The position numbers and the translations under genes are program-made. Below the pieces are notes generated by a model. The model made no database searches and had not been told where the DNA came from. It saw nothing but the letters and a program-made list of their open reading frames with translations. From the NCBI RefSeq assembly GCF_036248275.1, contig NZ_CP109181.1:5394001-5458000 (forward strand): DNA of 64,000 nucleotides. Direction: 5' to 3'. The stretch comes from Streptomyces sp. NBC_01716 (lineage in GTDB: Bacteria > Actinomycetota > Actinomycetes > Streptomycetales > Streptomycetaceae). Below, piece by piece: positions 57,933 to 64,000 of the stretch (the first letter of the stretch is position 1; every line of letters starts with the position of its first letter).

Positions 57933-60900
57933 ATGTCCGCCACCACAGCCGCGTTCGTTCCCGCCACCGCACCGGAGTACCCGCGGCACGTCGTGACCGC
58001 AGTACTCGTCTCCCACGACGGTGCCCGCTGGCTCCCCGACGCCCTCTCCGGGCTGATCGGCCAGGAACGCCCCGTACAGAACGTCATCGCCGCCGACACC
58101 GGCAGCGCCGACGAATCGGCCACGCTGCTCACCGAATCGCTCGGTCCCGACCGCGTCGTCCACCTCGCCCGCCGCACCAGCTTCGGTACGGCCGTCGAGG
58201 AGGCGGTCCGCACCGCCGGCGTGCTCACGCCCGACGACCTGCCGTATCTGAAACGGCCGAGCGGCTGGGACCCCGTCACCAGAACCTGGCAGGACGAGGC
58301 GTACGACATGCCCGACCTGCCCCACGGCGAGCCCGTGCAGTGGCTGTGGCTCCTCCACGACGACTGCGCGCCCGATCCCGACGCCCTCACCGAGCTGCTG
58401 CGCGTCGTCGAGAGCGACGCGCACGCCGCGATCGTCGGCCCCAAGCTGCGCGGCTGGTACGACCGCAAGCAGCTTCTGGAGGTGGGCGTCTCCATCGCCA
58501 ACAGCGGACGCCGCTGGACCGGCCTCGACCGGCGCGAACAGGACCAGGGCCAGCACGACCAGGTCCGCACCGTGCTCTCCGTCTCCAGCGCGGGCATGCT
58601 CATCCGCCGGGACGTGTGGGAGGAGCTCGGCGGCTTCGACCGCAGACTCCCCCTGATGCGCGACGACGTCGACCTGTGCTGGCGCGCGCACGCTGCGGGA
58701 CACCGGGTGCTCGTCGCCCCCGACGCCGTCCTCAGGCACGCCGAGGCGGCGGCACGCGAGCGCCGCACCGTCGACTGCGCCGGCCGCTCCGTCGTCAACC
58801 CGCACCGGGTCGACAAAGCCGGCGCCGTCTACACGATGCTCGTCAACTCGCGCAGCGGTGTACTGCCCTACGTACTACTGCGGCTCGTCGTCGGCACACT
58901 CCTGCGCACCGTCGCCTACTTGGTGGGCAAGGCGCCGGGACAGGCCGTCGACGAGGTCATGGGCCTGTTCGGCACGCTCCTGCGGCCCGGCAGAATCATC
59001 GGCGCGCGAAAACGACGCGGCAAAGGCGTCGTCGAAGCAAGTGAACTTCGCGCGCTTTTCCCGCCACCCGGCGCCACCGTCCGGGCAACGGTCGAGCAAG
59101 TAGCTGGAAGCCTCGGTGGCGGCTCTGAGACCGATGCCGGCGGCTCACGCCACGGCGCGGTGGAGTCGGGCCCCGGCGGGGACGACGCGGACTTTCTGGA
59201 GGTCGAGCAGTTCGCGCGGGTGAAGCGCCTCGCGCACCGGCCGGGGCCCGTGCTCTTCGCCGTACTGCTCGTCGTCTCCCTCGTCGCCTGCCGGGCACTG
59301 CTCGGCGGCGGCGCACTCGCGGGCGGCGCGCTGCTGCCCGCGCCGCCGGACGTGGCGGGCCTGTGGTCCCGGTACGCCGACGGCTGGCACCCCATCGGCA
59401 CGGGCGGCACCCAGACGGCGCCTCCGTACCTCGCGGTCCTCGCCGCCCTGTCGGCGCTGTTCCTCGGCTCGACCGGCTTCGCGCTGACCCTGCTGCTCGT
59501 CTGCTCCGTACCGCTGGCCGGGGTCACCGCGTACTTCGCGTCCCGGCCGCTCATCGAGTCGAAGCTGCTGCGGGCCTGGGCGAGCGTCGCGTACGCCTTC
59601 CTGCCCGCCGCCACCGGCGCCCTGGCCACCGGGCGGCTCGGCACGGCCGTACTGGCCGTCCTGCTGCCGCTGATCGCGCGGGCGGCCGTCGCGGCGTACG
59701 GGTTCCGCGCGGGGGACAGCGAGAGCGCCCCGCGGGGGAGCTGGCGCGCCACGTGGGCGTACACCTTCCTGCTCACCTTCGCGATGGCGTTCACGCCCAT
59801 CGTCTGGCCGATGGCGCTCGTTCTCGGCCTCGCCGTCCTCGCCCTGCGGCGTGACGACATCGTCGCGTACGGGCTGCGCCTGCTGGCCGTGGCCGGCACC
59901 CCGCTGCTCGTCCTGGCCCCCTGGTCGCTCTCGCTGCTGACGTCACCGTCCGACCTCTTTCAGGAGGCGGGACTGGAGTTCGGTACGGGACAGGCCACCG
60001 CTCTCGACCTGCTCGGCCTGAGCCCCGGTGGCCCCAAGGCCGCCGGCGGTCTGCTGCTGATCGGCGTCGTCCTGGCGGCACTGGCCGCACTGCTGCGCGG
60101 CGAGCGGCAGTTCGCCGTACGGGCGGCCTGGGTGGCCGCCCTTGTGGCACTGGTCTTCGCCGTCCTCGCCAACAACTCCGGCTGGGCCGGCCCCGCCACC
60201 CTCGTCTACGGTCTCGCGCTCATCGCGGCCTCCGTCCTCGGCGCCGAAGGCGCCAAGGATCGCGTCGCCGCGATGAGCTTCGGCTGGCGCCAGCCCGTCG
60301 CGGCGGTCATCGCGCTCGCGGCCGGGGCCGCCCCGCTGCTCGCGGCGGGCGGCTGGATGATCAGCGGCGCCTCGGGCCCGCTGGAACGGCGCGACCCGGT
60401 GCAGGTACCGGCGTTCGTCGCCGAGGAGAGCATCACCCGCGACCAGCCGCGCACGCTGATCCTCGGTGGTACCTCGCCCGCGGAGGTCTCGTACTCCCTC
60501 GTACGGGGCTCGGGCGGCCGGATCGGTGACGCCGAGCTGACCGAGTCGGGCGGCAGCGACCCCGGTCTCGACAAGGTCGTGGGGCGCCTCGTCGCGGGCT
60601 CGGGAGCCGACCAGACCGACCAGCTCAGCGGCTTCGCGATCCGCTACGTCCTCGTACGGGACGGCGCCCCGGCGCAGATGTCCCGTGTGCTCGACGCCAC
60701 CCCCGGACTCAGCCGGCTCAGCCAGCTCGACGGCAGCGCGCTGTGGCGCGTCGACCGCCAGATCTCGCGGGCCACGATCATCGAGGGCGAGAGCGACGCC
60801 GAGCCGCTGCCCGTCGGGTCGTCCACGGTCGAGGCCCACACCGACATCCCGGCCGGCAAGGACGGGCGGGTCCTGCGGATCGCCGACCGGGCCGCCGAGG

Positions 60901-61694
60901 GCTGGCAGGCCACGCTCGACGGCCGCGTCCTGGAGAAGACGACCGTCGACGGCTGGGCGCAGGGATTCCAGCTCCCCGCCGACGGCGGCCGGCTCGACCT
61001 CACGTACGAGGACACGTTCACCCACACCGCGTGGGTCTGGGCACAGGGCGCACTCGCCGTCGTGCTGCTCGTGCTCGCCCTGCCGGGGCGGCGCAAGGAG
61101 ATCGACGACGACCTGCCCGATGAGCGCGCCGACGTGCCCGCACAGCCCGTGTCGGGCGAGGGCCGAAGGGCGCGCAGGCTGCGGGCCGCGGCGGAGGCGG
61201 AAGCGGAGGCGCAGGCCGGTCCTGAGACCGGGGAAGCGGCCGTCGCGTCCGAGGCCGCCGAGGCCGCCGAGGTTCTGCCACCGGAGCCGGTGGCAGAACC
61301 GTACGTCGCCGCTGCGGCCGTGCCGCAGCAACAGTCGTACGGAGAGTGGGACGGGCAGCAGGCCCAGACGGCGTACCAGGGCGCGGACTACGGCTCGTAC
61401 GCCACGAACGAACAGCAGCAGTACGAAGGCGCCTCCTATCAGGGCGCGCAGCAGCAGTACGAGGGTGCTCCTCAGTACGAGGGCGCCCCGCAGTACGACG
61501 CCGACGGATACCAGGTCTACCAGCAGTACCCGGCGGACCAGTACCAGCAGCAGGCACCGGTCCAGTACGACCAGTACGGATACGCCGTCCAACAGCCGTA
61601 CGTGGAAGGGCAGCAGCCCTACGGCGACACCCAACAGCCGTACACGGACGGCAACGAGAACGAGCAGCGTCCCGACGGGAGCAGCAACCGGTGA
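57933..61694 (+). CDS. Large GT2 glycosyltransferase-membrane protein with Q/Y-rich tail
   Basis: 1253-aa multidomain protein. Residues about 15-310 are a GT-A family 2 domain (VTAVLVSHDGARWLPDAL, LWLLHDDCAPDPDAL as DxD, and MRDDVDLCWRAHAAGH). Residues about 430-830 carry roughly ten transmembrane segments. An extracytoplasmic domain follows (about 835-1040: AEESITRDQPRTLILGG, then ATIIEGESDAEPLP), with a further transmembrane segment near 1060. The tail (about 1085-1253) is acidic/Ala-rich, then a Gln/Tyr/Gly-rich low-complexity region with repeated QQYEGA units. ATG at 57933 follows GGAGG. The stop overlaps the next gene. It sits in the conserved whiB neighbourhood and probably builds a surface glycan. 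Confidence 0.9.
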   Translation: MSATTAAFVPATAPEYPRHVVTAVLVSHDGARWLPDALSGLIGQERPVQNVIAADTGSADESATLLTESLGPDRVVHLARRTSFGTAVEEAVRTAGVLTPDDLPYLKRPSGWDPVTRTWQDEAYDMPDLPHGEPVQWLWLLHDDCAPDPDALTELLRVVESDAHAAIVGPKLRGWYDRKQLLEVGVSIANSGRRWTGLDRREQDQGQHDQVRTVLSVSSAGMLIRRDVWEELGGFDRRLPLMRDDVDLCWRAHAAGHRVLVAPDAVLRHAEAAARERRTVDCAGRSVVNPHRVDKAGAVYTMLVNSRSGVLPYVLLRLVVGTLLRTVAYLVGKAPGQAVDEVMGLFGTLLRPGRIIGARKRRGKGVVEASELRALFPPPGATVRATVEQVAGSLGGGSETDAGGSRHGAVESGPGGDDADFLEVEQFARVKRLAHRPGPVLFAVLLVVSLVACRALLGGGALAGGALLPAPPDVAGLWSRYADGWHPIGTGGTQTAPPYLAVLAALSALFLGSTGFALTLLLVCSVPLAGVTAYFASRPLIESKLLRAWASVAYAFLPAATGALATGRLGTAVLAVLLPLIARAAVAAYGFRAGDSESAPRGSWRATWAYTFLLTFAMAFTPIVWPMALVLGLAVLALRRDDIVAYGLRLLAVAGTPLLVLAPWSLSLLTSPSDLFQEAGLEFGTGQATALDLLGLSPGGPKAAGGLLLIGVVLAALAALLRGERQFAVRAAWVAALVALVFAVLANNSGWAGPATLVYGLALIAASVLGAEGAKDRVAAMSFGWRQPVAAVIALAAGAAPLLAAGGWMISGASGPLERRDPVQVPAFVAEESITRDQPRTLILGGTSPAEVSYSLVRGSGGRIGDAELTESGGSDPGLDKVVGRLVAGSGADQTDQLSGFAIRYVLVRDGAPAQMSRVLDATPGLSRLSQLDGSALWRVDRQISRATIIEGESDAEPLPVGSSTVEAHTDIPAGKDGRVLRIADRAAEGWQATLDGRVLEKTTVDGWAQGFQLPADGGRLDLTYEDTFTHTAWVWAQGALAVVLLVLALPGRRKEIDDDLPDERADVPAQPVSGEGRRARRLRAAAEAEAEAQAGPETGEAAVASEAAEAAEVLPPEPVAEPYVAAAAVPQQQSYGEWDGQQAQTAYQGADYGSYATNEQQQYEGASYQGAQQQYEGAPQYEGAPQYDADGYQVYQQYPADQYQQQAPVQYDQYGYAVQQPYVEGQQPYGDTQQPYTDGNENEQRPDGSSNR

Positions 61695-63289
61695 ACCGCA
61701 CGACACTCTCCCTCCTCGCGGCCGCCACCGCGCTCGCTGCGGTCACCGGGTTGGCCGCCGTCACCGCGCCGGACGCCGACGACACGGCGGCGACGGCGAA
61801 GACGGCCGCGCGGCTTCCCGTGGAGCGCAGCAGCCTGCTCTGTCCCGCGCCCAGCACGTCGGAGCTCGCCGAGACGGTGTACACGTCCTTCACCCCCGGC
61901 GGCACAACCGGCGGGGGGACGGGCGGCGCGGCCGAACTGGCGCCGTCCGTCGCGCCCTTGGACGACACCGAGGACGCCGCCGCCGACGAGAAGAAGACGG
62001 ACGAGGAGACGGCGGACGACCCGGCCAACGACGACTCAGCCAAGGACGACGAGGCCAAGAAGCCCGCGGCGGACGGGGCGGACGCGAAGGTCAAGCCGTT
62101 CCTGGCCGTCAAGGGGCCCGGCAAGCCCGTCTCAGCGACCAAGAACGTCGCGGACGCCCCCGCGCTCGTCGGCTCCGCCACCGGCGCTCTCGCGCCCGGC
62201 TGGACCACTCAGCAGACCACCACGATCACGGCCGGCGAATCGCGCGCGCTGTACGGCATGAGCTGCACCCCGCCCGACACCGACTTCTGGTTCCCGGGCG
62301 CCTCCACGGACAAGTCGCGCCAGGACTACGTCCACCTCACCAACCCGGACGACACGGCCGCCGTCGCCGACGTCGCGCTGTACGGCAAGGAGGGCACGCT
62401 CAAGTCCAGTACGGGAGAGGGCATTCCGGTCCCGGCGCGCTCCAGCGTCCCCGTCCTGCTGTCCACCCTCACGGCGGAGGTCGAGCCGAACGTCACCGTC
62501 CACGTCAGCACCCGCACCGGCCGCGTGGGCGCGGTGGTGAACGCCGCCGAGGAAAAGGCGGGCGGCGACTGGCTGGCCGCCTCCGCCGACGCGGTGCCCC
62601 GCGCCGTACTCCCCGGAGTCCCGGAGGACGCCACCTCCGTACGACTGGTGGTCTTCGCGCCCGGCGAGGACGACGCGGAACTGAAGGTGCAACTGGCGGG
62701 CAAGAGCGGCACGATCGTCCCGGCCACGGCCGGCGAGACGCTCAACGTCAAGTCCGGCATGACGGCCTCGCTCGACCTGGGGGACGTCACCAAGGGCGAG
62801 GCCGGCTCGGTGATCGTCGGTCCGGCGGAGGGCGGGAGGGAGACCCCGGTGGTCGCCGCGCTGCGCGTCGTACGGGGCAAGGGCACCGACCAGGAGGTCG
62901 CCTTCATCCCCGCGACCGGCCCCGTGACGGAGCGCGCCACGGTCGCCGACAACCGCGCCAAAGGCTCGACACTGTCCCTCACCGCGCCGAGCGGGACGGG
63001 GAAGGTCAAGGTCACGGCCTCGGCGGGCAGCGAGGGCGGTGCGCAGGTCGTCAAGACGTACACGGTCAAGGGCGGCACGACGCAGGCCGTCACCCCGCCG
63101 GTACCGACGGGGCTCAAGGGCTCGTACGCGCTGACGGTCGAATCCGAGTCGGGCGGCCCCGTCTACGCGGCGCGCACACTCGACGAGACGAAGGACGGCG
63201 TACCGCTGTTCACGGTGCAGACGCTGCCGGACGACCGGGGCATGGTGTCCGTACCGGCGACGAAGGAAGACCTCTCCGTACTGAAGTGA
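61691..63289 (+). CDS. Secreted DUF5719-like protein
   Basis: 532-aa exported protein of unknown function that accompanies the large glycosyltransferase in actinobacteria. It has a hydrophobic N-terminal export signal (about 5-25) and an acidic, Lys/Asp/Ala-rich disordered region (about 75-145). A beta-rich domain follows to the end, with WFPGASTDKSRQDYVHLTNPDD-type strands and repeated VPV-type motifs. GTG at 61691 overlaps the upstream stop as GTGA and has GGGAG 9 nt before it. Translational coupling suggests it works with the glycosyltransferase, perhaps binding its product outside the membrane. Confidence 0.85.
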   Translation: MNRTTLSLLAAATALAAVTGLAAVTAPDADDTAATAKTAARLPVERSSLLCPAPSTSELAETVYTSFTPGGTTGGGTGGAAELAPSVAPLDDTEDAAADEKKTDEETADDPANDDSAKDDEAKKPAADGADAKVKPFLAVKGPGKPVSATKNVADAPALVGSATGALAPGWTTQQTTTITAGESRALYGMSCTPPDTDFWFPGASTDKSRQDYVHLTNPDDTAAVADVALYGKEGTLKSSTGEGIPVPARSSVPVLLSTLTAEVEPNVTVHVSTRTGRVGAVVNAAEEKAGGDWLAASADAVPRAVLPGVPEDATSVRLVVFAPGEDDAELKVQLAGKSGTIVPATAGETLNVKSGMTASLDLGDVTKGEAGSVIVGPAEGGRETPVVAALRVVRGKGTDQEVAFIPATGPVTERATVADNRAKGSTLSLTAPSGTGKVKVTASAGSEGGAQVVKTYTVKGGTTQAVTPPVPTGLKGSYALTVESESGGPVYAARTLDETKDGVPLFTVQTLPDDRGMVSVPATKEDLSVLK

Positions 63290-63319
63290 CGCCGCGGGAA
63301 TCGGTGGTTCTCGCGGCGG

Positions 63320-63748
63320 TCAGTCCTGGCCGTACCGCGGATCGACGGATTCCGGTGCGAGCCCGAGCAGTTCGGCGACCTGCTCGACCACGACCTCGTG
63401 GACGAGCATGGCGCGCTCCTCGCGGTTCTTCGTACGGATCTCGACAGGCCGCCGGTAGACGACGATGCGCGCGGGCCGGTTCTTGCCCTCGGGGACGGAC
63501 CGGCCGAGCGGTACCGACTCGTCGTCGGCGCCGGGCACGTCCAGCACCAGGAAGTCGATCTCCGCCAGCTGGGGCCAGCGCCGCTCCAACCGCTCCACCG
63601 AGTCCTGGACGAGATCACGGAACGAGTCCGAGCGGCTCGCCGAGAGCGGGACCTGCGGCGGAGCGACCGGCCCCCGCATACCGCGGCCGTGGCGGTCTCG
63701 GCGGCGGGGTCTCGGCTCGGTCGGCTGCTGCGGTGCGGGACTGTCCAT
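63320..63748 (-). CDS. Metallopeptidase-family (zincin-like) protein with degenerate HExxH
   Basis: 142-aa protein of the small actinobacterial zincin-like metallopeptidase family. The core runs from FRDLVQDSVERLERRWPQL through EIDFLVLDVPG and RPARIVVYRRPVEIRTKN to MLVHEVVVEQVAELLGL. The position of the zinc helix reads HEVVVEQ, so the second His of HExxH is missing and catalysis is doubtful. ATG at 63748 starts just before the conserved part; GTG 63751 directly precedes it. A homologue lies near mycobacterial whiB2 (Rv3259 region). Convergent with the DUF5719-like gene; function unknown. Confidence 0.8.
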   Translation of the reverse strand: MDSPAPQQPTEPRPRRRDRHGRGMRGPVAPPQVPLSASRSDSFRDLVQDSVERLERRWPQLAEIDFLVLDVPGADDESVPLGRSVPEGKNRPARIVVYRRPVEIRTKNREERAMLVHEVVVEQVAELLGLAPESVDPRYGQD

Positions 63749-64000
63749 CACTGACGCAGGGTAGCTCTCCGGGGGGACGCCGCGACGGTGCCTGACGGGC
63801 CCGCCGGACGTCATGTCGCAAATTGAGCATTCCGGCCAAGCTTGGGCTCGTTTCGCTACGTCCGCCGGATCGTGGAACTCGCCTTCATTGGCGGGATTTG
63901 CCCCAAGTAATGACTGCGTCACTGATGGTGATTGATCGATTACCGTTCTTCCCGCGCAGGTCAGGGCAGTTGCGCGAGTGCCGGGCGGGGTAAACGTCGC
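63749..64000. other. Upstream region at the right edge
   Basis: These 252 bp contain no supported gene. From about 63800 the DNA is AT-richer, with a TGAC-TGC-GTCA dyad (63911-63921) and TGATCGA-type palindromes. It is probably the promoter region of the zincin-like gene and of a gene beyond the window. Confidence 0.4.

Noticed and set aside
1..64000. tRNA, rRNA, riboswitches, origin
   Set aside because: I saw no cloverleaf with conserved T-loop bases, no rRNA segments, no known riboswitch core and no DnaA-box cluster. A covariance-model scan would be decisive.

Overview
The window is chromosomal DNA from a Streptomyces or very close relative. It is about 70% GC with strong G/C bias at third codon positions. 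It carries a WhiB nearly identical to the sporulation regulator, a conservon (cvnA-B-C-D plus two P450s), a SigB-type partner-switching set, fbiA/fbiB for coenzyme F420 and an array of LytR-CpsA-Psr proteins. No rRNA, tRNA, CRISPR array or replication origin was seen.

Layout. 0-3.2 kb: end of a histidine-utilisation operon (M20 amidohydrolase, hutF, hutI). 3.3-4.6 kb: secreted GH16 beta-glucanase with a ricin-type lectin domain. 4.7-10.5 kb: conservon operon on the minus strand (cvnA, cvnB, cvnC, cvnD, a CYP157-like P450 and a CYP154-like P450). 10.9-21.1 kb: accessory island for a surface polysaccharide (FemAB/BioF2-like GNAT, GT2 glycosyltransferase, NodB deacetylase, polytopic membrane protein, small membrane protein, membrane-anchored GH26-like hydrolase, flippase, DegT aminotransferase). 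Four of these genes contain the rare TTA codon, so bldA control is expected. 21.1-23.9 kb: a regulator with an IS30-transposase-like HTH, divergent from an ABC-2 exporter. 24-26.3 kb: SigB-family sigma factor, STAS antagonist and RsbW-like kinase.

26.3-35.3 kb: a segment bounded by two inverted copies of a ~185-bp MITE-like element. It holds a POT peptide transporter, a two-component system, a GtrA protein, purK-purE, an M19 dipeptidase and a second M19 protein that has lost several metal ligands. 35.3-40.1 kb: UDP-glucose dehydrogenase, acyl-CoA dehydrogenase, the first LCP protein and a hotdog thioesterase. 40.1-51.8 kb: cell-wall glycopolymer region with four more LCP genes, a GT2 glycosyltransferase, a TIGR03089-type protein, a secreted PGRP amidase and a sugar-1-phosphate nucleotidyltransferase. 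51.8-52.7 kb is a non-coding array of degenerate repeats. 52.7-64 kb: DNA glycosylase, fbiB, fbiA, a cysteine dioxygenase-like cupin, whiB, a 1253-aa glycosyltransferase/membrane protein, a secreted DUF5719-like protein and a degenerate zincin.

The right half (whiB-fbiAB-nucleotidyltransferase-LCP-TIGR03089) resembles the conserved actinobacterial neighbourhood known around mycobacterial whiB2. The left part between hutI and the sigma factor looks like strain-variable insertions (GH16, conservon, TTA-containing polysaccharide island, ABC exporter). The most unusual features are the TTA-rich polysaccharide island and its shared membrane domain, the chain of mini-ORFs made by a 20-bp duplication ahead of the CYP157-like gene, the MITE copies sitting on stop codons, and the degenerate M19 paralogue.
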